This document shows, one piece after another, positions 10,813 through 21,838 of a stretch of DNA of 64,000 nucleotides. The notes below the pieces were generated by a model. That model was not told the DNA's origin. It did no database searches and worked only from the letters and a program-made list of their open reading frames with translations. The first letter of the stretch is position 1, and every line of letters starts with the position of its first letter. The stretch comes from Acholoe squamosa (lineage: Eukaryota > Annelida > Polychaeta > Phyllodocida > Polynoidae): the NCBI GenBank assembly GCA_949317995.1, contig OX439043.1, forward strand, positions 59,165,339 to 59,229,338. The letters are read 5' to 3'. Made by a program: the position numbers and the translations under genes.

Positions 10813-12107
10813 GGCGGGCGGCTCGACGTGGCAATCGAGCTGCCCGACCATCGAAAAGCCAAGGTATCAGCACCTCTGGCACTCCTGATCAGACGACAGT
10901 AGATTCGAGGGAACTAGGTAAGGTCCCGGTAGGGCCGTCCCAGCCCTTTACCACAGCGGCACCGGTTGATCACCGGTCGGGTTCCGAAGATGTCGGTGTA
11001 GAAAAAGCCTCAATGGCCAAGGAACAGGGTGCTGGAAGCCCGAACTCCGAGGTCGAGGGTTCGACTGGATCGAAAGTGAAAGTCGACGCCGGGAGAGAAG
11101 CCCTGATGCGGCAGCTGGCCAGAGTCTGCGCAACAGAGCTTACCTCAGATGATCCCTGTCTCTCTTTTCTGAAGAAGAGAGGGATCGATCTGAGTACTGA
11201 CGTAGGGTTGAGAATGCTAGCAGGAACCGCCCCCTTATCGGGGAAACGATGGTACCTGTCTGCAGAGATTCGAGGGCATTCTCTAGACTTCCTGATAGAT
11301 ACTGGTGCCAGCCACACCATTGTCTCTCGGGAACTCGCGAAAACGTTAGTAGTGCAGTCAGATAATCTCTACGAGGGAATAACGGCGTGCACTGCGTCTG
11401 GAGCCGAAATGCGGACCTATGGTCGATTGGTTCTACCTCTTAAGGTCGCATCGACCCACTATGTGTTTAGCCCAATAGTGGCCGATGTGGCTGACGATGG
11501 CATTCTGGGGCTCGACTTCGCGGCACTATACAGTATGATCCTGAACCCAAGGACGGGTCAATTGGTCATGACCGAGCCGGTAGAAGAGCACCATCAGTGT
11601 AAACTGAAGAGAGTGTCATCGATAGCCTCAGTAGCACAGACCACTAGGATACCTGCCAGACATCGGTGCGATGTCTTGGTAAAATCCGACGGTCTGGAAA
11701 GAGACCGACAGGGCATAGTCGAACCCGACCTGAAAACTCTGAGAAGTTTTGGGTTGGTTGGTGAGGCTGCCCTTGTCAGCAATGTCCGTCGAACAGTGTT
11801 TCCCGTCTGTAATCCACTGAATCGAGACATTGTCCTGGAGAAAGGCCAGGTGGTCGGTACTGTACAGTACGCTGACAGAAACGGTGAACTCTCTTCACCG
11901 GAGGTAGGATCTGTGATCATGCGTCTCGAGCAAGAAGCTGCAGACATCGAGACGGCGGAAATCGCGAGCACCCGCACGGGGGAGCTCCCTACCTGGCTGT
12001 TAGACATGTATGGCGACACCCACCTGACCCAGCCAGAAGAAAGACTGAAGCTGTCCGCCTTACTACGTAAGCATGTGGATGTCTTTAAATCCCCAGATGA
12101 ACTGTGA
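10797..12107 (+). pseudogene. pol: pol, protease region
   Basis: This frame opens in -1 relative to gag with no ATG needed and continues to 12107. Retropepsin motifs are present: DFLIDTGASHTIVS (catalytic Asp in DTGA, codon at 11298-11300) and GILGLDF downstream. The frame stops with DVFKSPDEL, where the linker to reverse transcriptase appears to lack a dozen or so residues compared with related elements, and coding resumes in another frame. Confidence 0.85.
10803..10809 (+). promoter_or_regulatory. Candidate -1 ribosomal frameshift site between gag and pol
   Basis: GGAAAAC lies directly before the gag stop TGA (10810-10812). The pol frame is the -1 frame and is open from 10797. The heptamer fits the A-site half of the slippery rule (AAAAC) but not the classical identical XXX triplet, so it is a candidate only. 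Confidence 0.45.
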
Positions 12108-12714
12108 TGCACAACCTATCCGAGTCCCTTATAGAAGGATTCCGCTGAGCAAGAAAGCTGCGGCGGATGAACAACTTAAGGAGATGTTGGATACGGGGGT
12201 GGTTAGGCCAAGTACTAGTCCCTGGTCCAGTCCCGTCCAGATGGTGACGAAGAAGGATGGGACCATGAGATTCTGCGTCGATTATCGATGTCTGAATGGA
12301 GTGACTAAGAAAAATGCCTACCCCCTCCCGCGCATCGACGAATCCTTGTATGCCCTAGGAGGAAACAAGTGGTTTAGTTGTCTCGATCTCCAATCTGGAT
12401 ATTGGCAGATCGGGATGAATCCCGACGACGTCGAGAAAACCGCTTTTTCCTACCAGAGGGGGCTCTACGAGTTCGATCGAATGGCGTTTGGTTTGTGTAA
12501 CGCCCCCGCCACATTCGAGCGAATGATGGAGGAGATGTTGAGAGGTTTGCTGGGTAAAAGTTGCCTGGTTTACCTCGATGATATCATCGTCTTCGGCAAA
12601 ACGACGGATGAAGCAATGGCGAATCTGGCAGAAGTTTTCAACAGGATTCGAGCATGGGGACTGAAGTTGAAACCTAAAAAGTGTCAACCTGGGCCTGGGC
12701 CGAATCGTGTCTGA
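12108..12714 (+). pseudogene. pol: pol, reverse transcriptase region
   Basis: Reverse transcriptase motifs are clear: TKKDGTMRFCVDYRCLN, FSCLDLQSGYWQI, FGLCNAPATFERMM and the catalytic YLDD (12571-12582). The frame differs from that of protease and is broken again after KPKKCQ at about 12690, where several residues appear to be missing before LGRIVSEQGIE resumes in a third frame. Confidence 0.9.
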
Positions 12715-13237
12715 ACAGGGTATAGAAGCCAACCCGTGGAAAATTAGCGATGTAATGACTTGGGCTAGGCCCACTACAGTGAAGGAAATTCGATCCTTCA
12801 TTGGTTTTTGTTCCTACTACCGAGAGTTCATCCCGGGGTTCGCGGAACTCGTAAGCCCTTTACAGGACTTAGTGATCCAAAAACCTAAAGGTAGTAGAGA
12901 TCGTTACGAGGCATTCGCGTGGACGGAAAGAGCCGAACATGTCTTTGTCGAGTTAAAACGAAGTTTCAGGGAGACACCTGTGCTTCGATTCCCCACACCC
13001 GACGGTCGTTTTATCTTGGACACTTACGCTAGTAATACCGCGATCGGGGCCGTTCTATCCCAAGTGCAGGATGGAGCAGAGGTCCCGATCTCGTTTGCTA
13101 GCAACACTCTAAGTAAAACACAACGAAACTACTGCACCACCAAAAGGGAACTGCTGGCGGTTGTCGTGTACACCAGGAAGTTTAGCAATACCTCTATGGT
13201 GGTAACTTCACTATCCGCACCGATCATTCGTCTTTGA
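12704..13237 (+). pseudogene. pol: pol, connection and RNase H region
   Basis: It starts with the connection segment (RSFIGFCSYYREFIPGFAEL) and leads to RNase H. The usual catalytic segment is D-x-DAS; here the text is LDTYASNTAIGAVLS, so the catalytic Asp of the DAS motif has become Tyr. A one-base-type frameshift near 13190 moves the following YGGNFTIRTDHSSLKWLL into the integrase frame. Confidence 0.85.
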
Positions 13238-14637
13238 AATGGCTCCTGAATTTCAAAGAGGCTGAAGGAATGATGGGTAGGTGGCTGGCCCACCTTTCGG
13301 AGTTCGGTCTCGAAAACTCTAAGATCGAACATCGAAGTGGGGCCAAGCATCTAAACGCCGATGGTCTTAGTCGTATCCCTGTGCGGCTATGCCAGAGGTC
13401 GGATTGCACAGACTGTGGCAGTCATAATGCTGTTTTGGCAGCTGTAGGTAGTTTAGTAGACAGCCGGGTGGGTGTTGCATTTTGGTCTCTCGATGAACTC
13501 ATTGATGCTCAGAAAGCGGACACCGACATCAAACGAGTTGCTGAATGGCTAGTTAAGGGGGCTAAACCCACTAGGCCTGATGTATCAATCGAGAGCACCG
13601 AGGTACGGAAATTAGTAGGGCAATGGCCTCTATTAACCTTCCGTGAAGGCTTGTTGTGTCGCTGGAAAGTCGAGGCGGGTCGAGCTAGACGCACGATTCA
13701 AGTAGTTGTACCACGCCAACTGAGGGGTGAGGTACTCTCCTTTTGCCATGGACACCGAACGGCGGCACATTTTGGTCGTAAACGAACGCTCGAGAAAGTG
13801 AAAAGGAGATATTACTGGCCCGGAATGGGAAAGGACATAGGTCGTTGGGTTCGGCATTGTCCTACCTGTTGCCTGGTAAAGCCCGGCGAGGGCATGGGTA
13901 AGTCTCCTCTGCACCAAGAGTTGTTCGGGGTGAGATTCGGGAGGATAGCTATGGATATCATCTCGGGATTTGCACCCACGCCAAACAAGAATACTTGCAT
14001 GTTAGTAATCCAGGATTACTTCACCAAGTATGTACGCGCTATTCCCCTACCAAATCACATAGCAGAGACCTGTGCAGAGGCCTTCGTGGACGAATGGGTT
14101 TTGACCTTTGGAGTCCCGTTGCTTCTGCATTCCGACCAAGGTCGAGAATTTGAGTCTCGACTCTTCTCTGAGATGTGTGAATATTTGACGATTGTAAAAG
14201 AGAGAACCAATCCGTACAGACCACAGAGCGATGGTCAGGTAGAAAGGTTCAATAGAACATTGATTCAGAGTCTGACTATGTTGGTAGACAAACATATGGA
14301 CGACTGGGATGAACAGGCGAAGTATGTGGTGTCCGCATATAACAGCTCTGAACACAGTTCTACTGGATGCAGTCCAAATATGATGGTCTTCGGGGAAGAA
14401 ATTCTCATGCCAGCGGATGTGATTTTCGGCTCAATCGAGAACCCACTCGAAGTCCCTTGTTCCGTCACTTTCGTGGAACAACTTCGTGACCGATTGAGAG
14501 AGAGTTACAGCATGGTAAGAGAAAACCTAGGTAAATCTGCGGAACGCCAGAAGGTCGGGTATGACTATGGGCTAAAGCAGAGAAGATACTCAGTTGGGGA
14601 ACAGGTGGTGAGGTACCACACCCCCAGGCAGCTATGA
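13196..14637 (+). pseudogene. pol: pol, integrase region
   Basis: The end of RNase H (RTDHSSLKWLLNF) precedes integrase. The zinc-binding HHCC part is HRTAAHFGRKRTLEKV with CPTC. The catalytic triad is D in AMDIISGF, D in LHSDQGREF and E in DGQVERFN, with 35 residues between the last two. All catalytic residues are intact. The frame breaks at about 14630, just before the GPF-type segment. Confidence 0.92.
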
Positions 14638-15353
14638 AGCTTGCTCCCAACTGGGATGGGCCGTTCGTAGTAGATTCTGTCCTCTCTGAGTCGACATTAT
14701 TACTTCGATCATCCCACGGATGGTTGCAAAAGAGCAATGTCGATAGAGTGCGCCGGTGGTTGGGCGTAGAGCTATCACAAACTGTCGAGTTGTTGCAACC
14801 ACAACTTGATGATGATTCACCTTCTCGTAAGGCTACGAAAAGGGCTAAGTCTGTTTCTGGACAGGTCGAAATAGAGATCGAAAGGTCGTGGCCGGAAGTT
14901 CAGTCTAAAAAACAAACTACGCAGGGTCATCGAAAACGACAGCAAAAGGCTTGAAAACTGAGCGAGGTGGAGGTGTTGGATGCCAGTAAACCATCAAAGC
15001 GGCGTCGTGGTCGACCGGCCCGTCGAGATAAGTCGAAAGCATCTAAACAGCCTTTGAAGGGATGTCTGAAGCCCGACCCCCTCTCAAAGGTGCGAACGAC
15101 TGAACAAACTTCACATCGAAACGTCTCGATTGAAGTCAAAGATCAGTCACTCCAGTCCGGACCTATGACTCGAGCGAGGCTTAAGCGCCAAGGCTCTTGA
15201 AAGGAACGGTCAGCGAGTGTCGAGGATGAAAGGAAATCCAGAGCAAACACTCTGGCTCCTACATCCACACCGTCACAAGTGATGGGAGGCAGACGCCAAC
15301 GGAAACGGGTTAATAGCCCGGTCGGCCTGGCCACATCAAAGGACGGCGGCTAG
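14634..15353 (+). pseudogene. pol: pol C-terminal tail with AT-hook-like motif
   Basis: It continues integrase with NWDGPFVVDSVLSE and LQKSNVDRVRRW, the usual GPY/F-type end of Gypsy integrase. A basic tail follows with SKRRRGRPARRDKSK, an AT-hook-like core that could bind AT-rich DNA. Two in-frame TGA codons (14952-14954 and 15198-15200) interrupt the tail, and the natural end is probably TAG 15351-15353. No chromodomain is present. Confidence 0.75.
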
Positions 15354-15930
15354 GAGGGGGTGATAGTAACCCGCCCCGAGGCTCAACACTCATTCCTATA
15401 GTAAAGGTTAGAATCAGGAAAAGTCCTAGATTAAACCCTACTCAGTAATCGATGATTCGCACAATACTAAGCAGCAGCTTTACTAACCTGTTTTTTTAAT
15501 GAGGCTTTAAAATAACGGGTGCCGTTCTTGAGTAAATCTGTCTGTGGATGTGAAGCCGACGGTGAATAAAAAATTACACAACGAGAAGTCATACGATTGC
15601 CTCTTAGTTTGAGACAACCTGATGCTAGAAACATGGAAATATGGGGCCTCCGACTTTTATTTTAACTGTGAGGATGGGTTCCCAGCATAGGCTGGTGGAT
15701 TCTGCCCGAAGGGTAGATCCATATTGGAACCATTTTTTTTAATCCCGGTAGTCTGATGAAGGGGGGGTGCCCAAATTATCCATGTTAATAGTGTTGGAAC
15801 CCATAGACAGCATAGGAAATAACGGCATATGCAAACATTGCGACTGGAGAACCAGAGCGTGACGGTAAGGGGAGAGTGAGTCGTTCTATTTTTTGAGCAT
15901 TACCTTATTTGGTCATGGCGTGATGCGCTG
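15354..15930 (+). other. Non-coding spacer inside the retrotransposon
   Basis: About 580 bp between pol and the promoter-like block of ORF3, with many stops in all frames. A GGTAAGG sequence near 15864 could be a splice donor. Nothing else recognised. Confidence 0.5.
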
Positions 15931-16030
15931 TGGACCAATAGGGTTCGCCCTCCTCGGTCACGTAGGCCCTTCCTCCAATCAGAGGCGTGCGCCATAGGGA
16001 TAAAAGGCCGCGCCGCACACCACGGAGGTC
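15931..16030 (+). promoter_or_regulatory. Promoter-like block upstream of ORF3
   Basis: Two CCAAT boxes (15935-15939 and 15975-15979) precede a TATA-like GATAAAAGG (15999-16007). The stretch from there to the ORF3 start (about 270 nt) has no in-frame or out-of-frame ATG until 16279, as expected of a transcript leader. An internal promoter in an LTR element is unusual. Confidence 0.5.
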
Positions 16031-16283
16031 ACATCACACGCAGATTAGCTGGACTAAGCCTAGCTTATTCAAGCTGGTACGCTCCGCCCCGGGGACTTCC
16101 TACCTGAGTGTAGGAGGTCTCCCCTGCCTAAGTGTCGAGGGACACGACCTGCTTGAGCGCAGGTTCGTGTTCTCTCGAGGCTCTAGTCTTCGGTCCCTCG
16201 AGCCGCCTGAGGCATCTAAGCAGCAGAAGCGCGACTTGAAAGTCGCAGCTGCTGCCGCCTCGAGGGACTCCTCCCCCGATGAG

Positions 16284-18967
16284 ATGGAGGTCGACGAGCC
16301 GTCGACACCTGCTCCATCGAAAAGTGCTACCCCTTCAGGTTCTAAGGGCAAGAAGCCCACTGAATCGAAGGCATCCAAGGGTACCTTGAAAGACTTCAAG
16401 ATCCCTAAGGTGCCCAAGAAGGAAGGTAGCAAGAAGGAATCCGCAGCCAAGAAGGCTCCAGCCCGGGAAAGGAGTAGCGAGTCTACTGCACCACCGGAAC
16501 CTGGAACCGAGCCGTCGGAGGTCGATGCCGGTGCCGTGGAGAGCACCGTATCCTCACCCCCAGACACGGCCAAGGCTGTCGACGAGTGGAAGCGGCTGTC
16601 AGCGATCACTGCCAAACGACGTACTGAGTACGTCGATGACAGGCCACTGACCAAGCTTCAGGACTACCGCAAGAACGGTCAAGTGGTACTCCCTAGTCTC
16701 GTCGGGAAGGATGGTAGTGACGACGAGGAATGGTATTCGGATGATAGTCATGCCATTGACTGGTATGTCTCGATGATCGAGAATATCATGAATGCCTCAG
16801 ACTCGTCGGGGGTGTCGCTGCCCGAGCGACAGCGGATTGGGTTTGCATGGCGCATCTTCAATCCAGGGCAGCAGTGTGCTTTCGAGAACTGCACACTTAA
16901 GGGGTTTCCCCCTCGCGTATACGCGACAGACGGCAGGTATGCTCGATACTTGGTTGAAGAGCATCGGGCCGTCCGTCCGCAGTTCGGTTGTGTTAAGGTG
17001 GAAAAGACCATTCCATGTTATCAGGACCCTGATGACCCGACCTCTCCTCCTTTCGTGACCTCACGAAGGGGCTTGATGGCGCGTCATCTCAAGTCGTACA
17101 AGCAGCCCCATAAGTACAACGCCGAGGGCGCTATCCAACTAGTGGAGACACTGGTTGGAAAGTGTGAACGGAATGAAAAGACAGGCGCGCCGACTAGACA
17201 CTGGATGCGGATGGCTCCCGCACCCCCGTCTACGAAGCGCCTGTATATCAGACCGGAACTGATGCCCGCTTTCTACGGTGCCTACCCCGAGTTCAGGGTA
17301 GAGCAACGGAAGAAGCGGGAGGCCAGTCGTCCTCGAGACCCAGGACCGACAGCTTCTACGAGTGGGAACAAGAGGCCCCACTCTACAGAGGCTGGGAAGT
17401 CTGCCGGTTCGACTGAACCCAAGAAGCCTAAGCCGCAGGCTGCTCCCTCGAAGCCCGAAAAGGCATCGAAAGCCGCCCCGGCCCCGGCTCCTAAAAAGTC
17501 GAAGACTGCTTTGACCGGTTCGGCCAAACCAAGCACCAGTGGTGCTAAAACTGGAGGCAAGACGGTGGAATCCCGGAGTGGTCGTGATCGGCAACCCAAG
17601 GTGACCACCAACTCGTCTCCCCCTGTCAAACCCCCTGCGGCGGCGGAAGACAGCACCCCAGCTGCCACGCCGCTTGTCCACGTGGGAGGCGCGACACTGA
17701 CCTCGGCAGCAGGAGCTAGCTTCTCTAATGTCGTGACAGGCGCCGACACCCCGACAGCAACCTTGCTTTGGGAGTTGGCACAGCCTGCATACGGCGATGG
17801 CGTCGAACGTGAGGTCCCGAAGACGTTCGTGGAACATTGTAAGGGACTTCTACAGATGACGGGCAGCCCTGCTATCGACAAATTCGGTGAGGCATTTCGT
17901 GAGGAAGCGAGTGCCTACTTGTTCGGCCTGTTTGATAGAACAAACATGGCCATCCGTAACGAGCTCCTTCCGGCTCTTAGGGATGAGGCGCGCCAGACCG
18001 TTCAGATGGAGATGGACTCTCGTCTGACCGATGTCTGAACGCGTCTCAATAACTTTGAGTCACAGGCCCAATATGATATTACCAAGAGGGATAGTATCAT
18101 AGAAGGCTGGGAGGATATCGACCGCGAATTCTTTAGAGTCTTCGGGGTCCAACTCTCGGAATGGATGAAGGACAAGCACCATGGCGTCCGAACCCTGAAG
18201 CCCGTTCGAACTGAGCCCTCTCGCGAAGCGCAGAGGTACCTCGTCGAGGGTGGAGTGGTCCCTGATGTCAGGACGCTGGCGGCTCAGACGAATCCTTTGA
18301 GAGAATTGTCTCCAAAAATGGACAGTCTGAGCTCGGCTATGACGATGTTGGGCCGAGAGCAGGTGGTGCAGGACAAGCCTGACACCCCGGGTAGGTCTCT
18401 CGGTGCCTCCGTCTACCCACCAGCAGCCCCGTCTTCCTCCTCGGTTCCCTTGATAACCCTCTCGGGAGCCACCGAGCCTACACCGCCACCGGTCCAGAGA
18501 GTGGTGTCACCGAGGATCCATCCGGATCTTCATGGCATCACGCCTCTGGCCCCGGCGAATGTAGCCGTCTGCCCGGACCCGTCGGCTTCCGCCCAAGCAG
18601 TAGAACCTGCCGAGGCGGAACAGTCGATGGATATAGACGGGGACGTCGATGTCGTCGGTCAATCTCCAACGGCTCCCCCTGACCAGGAGACAAGGACGAC
18701 CTTGAAGGTCGGGAGAGCGACGACGACGACGGAAGCGACTCAGCAGACTCGGCCGTTCTCCACTCAGATGCTGAGGGGGACTCCCGGGATGCACCCGAGA
18801 CCTCTAACGAGGCTTGGAGTACGACAATGGACCGTGTGGCCCCATTGCCGGAGTCGCCGACGTTTTCGGGCCAGCTAGCCGCCAGTGCTTCACATGAGGA
18901 GGAGTGCACTGACGGAGAGCAGGCTGAAATCGACGCCGCTACAGAGTCCATCTCGGAGGATCAGTAG
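16284..18967 (+). pseudogene. ORF3: large accessory protein of unknown function
   Basis: The frame is open from upstream, but the best start is ATG 16284 (G at -3 and +4). It runs past an in-frame TGA (18036-18038) and, after a frameshift between about 18640 and 18700, ends at TAG 18965-18967, roughly 890 codons. Order: Lys/Ser/Pro/Ala-rich basic region; a folded-looking part (WYSDDSHAIDWYVSMIENIM) with spaced Cys/His (CAFENC, then RYLVEEH, then C and RRGLMARHL) that may bind zinc; a second basic disordered region; a helical part; and an acidic Asp/Ser/Glu-rich tail. No signal peptide or membrane segment, so not an envelope. No family recognised. Confidence 0.65.
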
Positions 18968-19561
18968 TATGATACTACTGCTCCTCCTCTTCAGCTTGGA
19001 TCGCTGACATCGAACAGAGTCTCGATGTCAGCACGGAACCCCCGGGAACTCGTTCCCGGACGACGGTGTACCCTCCACGAGTGGGGGTACCTTTCCAGTC
19101 CCCGGACCTTCCTGCGAAGCTGTGTGGATCCGACGCCACCCTGGTCTTAGGGCCCGGTGGTGCCACACATCCTCGGCCTCACGGTCGAAGGACCATCATA
19201 GTAGTACTGTACACTATCGATGGGCTTCCTACGCTGGAAGGAGCTTCTCAACGAGACAGGGAGGAAACGACACGACCCCGGTTGCCATACCCGGTCGTGC
19301 CTCCCTCGGATCGACCAGGAGCAGGTCGTGAAGCAGTGTTTCGACACTGGTCTCCTACGTTGGATGGAGCAACGCCTTATAATTAACTGTGATAATAACG
19401 TTTTTTCTACAGTACAGTAGAAACTATATTTCTATATATTCCTCTACTGCTTCTGTCGACTATGTCGACGGATCCAGTAGTTCATATTATTATCTAATTG
19501 TTTAGACTGATCCGGGGTCTCTGAATTTTCAGAGACCTCGTTTCAGTCTAGTGGGGGGTGG
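18968..19561 (+). other. 3' untranslated part of the retrotransposon, with hairpin and polypurine tract
   Basis: A two-level hairpin lies at 19503-19550: outer arms TAGACTGA/TCAGTCTA and inner arms GGTCTCTGA/TCAGAGACC. The G-rich run GTGGGGGGTGG (19551-19561) directly before the 3' LTR is the likely polypurine tract for plus-strand priming. The overlapping short frames here are not recognised. Confidence 0.6.
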
Positions 19562-20029
19562 TGTGGTGGTCCCGCGTCGTCTTCGAGGTACCTTCGTGGT
19601 CCTCGTGGGCGACGTCGAGAGCACCTCTATTACCCGACGCCTGGGGGCGCTGGAGTCCGGCGCCACGTCACCACTTGGTCACGTGGCCCTCGACTCCAGT
19701 GTATATAAGGCTGTTGTACGGCCTTCCTCAGGGTCAGTCCAGCCCCGACTGACCATCGTGAGCGATGGTTGGCGGCTGCCCGGCTACCATATTCTAGTAC
19801 TCCTCTGTGCTGCTGCACAGAGGAGGTGTATGTGGAATATCAACTGTAGACACTAGAAGGCCTAGTGTCGAACCTGTTATAGAGTTCAAACTCTGCCACC
19901 TGTAACTGTGATCGAGAATGGCTGATGCCTATGTGTTATTAGACAATAAAGTTTTAACTGGAACCTGAATAGTTGTTCTTCGTTGTTTATCGAAAGATTC
20001 GATTGAACATCGAGGGGTAGAACACTACA
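19562..20029 (+). repeat. 3' LTR
   Basis: Identical in length to the 5' LTR and different at six positions. TATATAAG lies at 19702-19709 and AATAAA at 19945-19950. Open frames of about 60-100 codons within either LTR are copies of the same non-coding sequence. Confidence 0.95.
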
Positions 20030-20178
20030 ATTGCATTCCTATTACAGCAAAACGATAATCTACATTGAAAAAATTCTTACACTAGCTGGTGCAGTTCACT
20101 ACTTGGGTACCCTATTGATATTTGTTTTAACTATTATTGAAGAATTAGGCAAATTAGAGGTAAAGCATCCATGTGAAT

Positions 20179-20213
20179 CCGATGAACGTAACATAAATCT
20201 GATGAACGTAACA
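20179..20213 (+). repeat. Two GATGAACGTAACA motifs right of the LTR insertion
   Basis: Same motif and same 20-bp period as the array at 7411-7505. The retrotransposon therefore landed next to or within the repeat region of the host transposon. Confidence 0.75.
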
Positions 20214-20911
20214 TTTTCAATTTTCTGTCTTTTATCATACTTTGAAGTGGAATTTCCGGAATCAAATGGCAAGATCCTTTCCAGGCCCCCACCACACACA
20301 GTGTCAACTGAATTTCATCTTTATATGCCTTATATTTATATAATAAATTATTCCCTAAAGAAAATAGCCTTAAAAGGGTCATTTTTCTACCCCTCTTTGG
20401 GCCTCATTTATGGAGAGAAAACAGTAAAATATTCAGATTTTTGCATATCTGCTCCAATATGTGGGTGTCAGACTTCTACATACTGTCAAAAAAACTACCT
20501 CAAATGCATTCTATTCATATAACACATATTTTAAATAAAAACATGATTTTATGAGAAAAACTCTATTTTTAAAGATTTTCATCAGATAATGAAAAAATTT
20601 GAAAATTTTCTTGAAAATTCACGGTGACGTACAGAAGGGTCTCTAAAATATGTTGTATTAATTGCAAAATGGGTTAATACAATGTGAATAGAGAAAAAAA
20701 TTGAATGAAAATCATTTTTTCTCAGGGGACATGGATTTTTTGGTATTTTTCAAGCAAAATATGGGTAAATTCAGAAAATAACAGGAAAAATATAATATAT
20801 TCCGTAGTTATTACTTAAGTACTCATTGAGATCTTTGTAACCATGCTGTTCATATCACCTGAAATGATCTTATTACAGAGTTATTAAAGAAAACATGACA
20901 AATTTGCTTAA
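20214..20911. other. Right half of the split DNA transposon
   Basis: AT-rich, with no transposase motif. A 163-codon frame overlapping 20031-20522 begins at the retrotransposon junction and is low in complexity, so I do not call it. Confidence 0.5.
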
Positions 20912-20949
20912 TGGACATTTTCTGGAGCCCCACCCATATATATATATAT

Positions 20950-21838
20950 TTATTCACCTCTGCTTAGAGCTATATCATATAGAAATCAAGGACCGTCCAG
21001 AGCCTATACTATCGACCCTCTTTGTAGAAATGGCATATTTTCAGGTACATATTGTCGAATTAATCTCCACATATACCAGTCTATAAAAAACCTTTTCCCC
21101 CTCACAGGCCTTTCAGTCCCGCAGAGTGTATTATTCTGCAGACCCAGATTGATCTTGGCAGCACACCTTAAGATTATTATTGTCAGGAAAGAAAACAATA
21201 ATTAACTCTTTATTTCAAACATTCAACTCTTTAAATATTAACAAACAGTAATGTCTTTTTATTTTTGGTTGTATAAACCTTTATAATTGTCCAATTTGTG
21301 AGTTGTAAAGTCAAATTGTAGCCCAAGGTCACAAAATTACAGCGAGTCATTCAGTCCTGCAGTCTAGCGATGTCCGCAGGCCCGTCAGCGATTTTGCTGG
21401 CAAAAGCCTCGGTTCCGCGAGTTTTCATATTGACTGACATACTGGTACCTGCACAGCTAGCACTACTCGTGCAATTTACATCATTTTTACGTGAAAACCC
21501 ATCTTATTTATGTAATAAAAAACATCATTTGGATGAGTTGTGCTAGCAGGGTTATTCTGTTATTAAAGAGGTGATAGGAGTTCAATTCTTGTTATTGGCG
21601 TAAGCAGTTTCGAATCGGACATAGTATGTGCTTAAAGCTTGATTAGATCTTTCCCTTTTTTTACTTGTCTCCGATTTTTATATCGTTGTCCTTTTCCAAT
21701 TCAATGCCCCCTGAATATATTCCTGAATTGAATCAAATTGGAGGTCATGTGTGACCGGATGAAACGCTGGGTGTGGTGACACTTTTAGCCTCACGGGCTA
21801 TAGCCTTTCTGTCAACATGGGCAATAATCTACACTGTG
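20950..21838. other. Intergenic, no gene seen
   Basis: AT-rich unique-looking sequence between the DNA transposon and the minisatellite. Frames are short and unrecognised. Confidence 0.5.

Larger units (their letters stand above)
7516..20029 (+). mobile_element. Ty3/Gypsy LTR retrotransposon, 12.5 kb, inactive copy with a third ORF
   Basis: Two 468-bp LTRs (TG...CA) flank gag, pol and a large extra ORF, and ATTG is duplicated at 7512-7515 and 20030-20033. Pol order is protease, reverse transcriptase, RNase H, integrase with a GPF-type motif (NWDGPF), which defines Ty3/Gypsy. Five in-frame stops (9916, 10189, 14952, 15198, 18036) and at least five frameshifts disrupt the reading frames. The LTRs differ at 6 of 468 sites (about 1.3%), so insertion was fairly recent. 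There is no chromodomain and no envelope-like membrane protein. Confidence 0.95.
6499..20937. mobile_element. DNA transposon (about 1.9 kb) split by the Gypsy retrotransposon
   Basis: A 26-bp terminal repeat beginning ATGGGTGGGGCTCC at 6499-6524 recurs, inverted and without mismatch, at 20912-20937. Removing the LTR element and one copy of its target duplication leaves about 1.92 kb. The body is AT-rich with no transposase frame. It contains a 162-bp tandem duplication (6845-7168) and nine copies of a GATGAACGTAACA motif on both sides of the insertion. TA dinucleotides flank both ends, so a TA target duplication is possible but hidden by microsatellite. Superfamily is unknown to me. Confidence 0.82.

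Noticed and set aside
15987-16283. Upstream extension of ORF3 beginning at a GTG
   Set aside because: No ATG in this part, it overlaps the TATA-like box, and ATG 16284 has a strong context.
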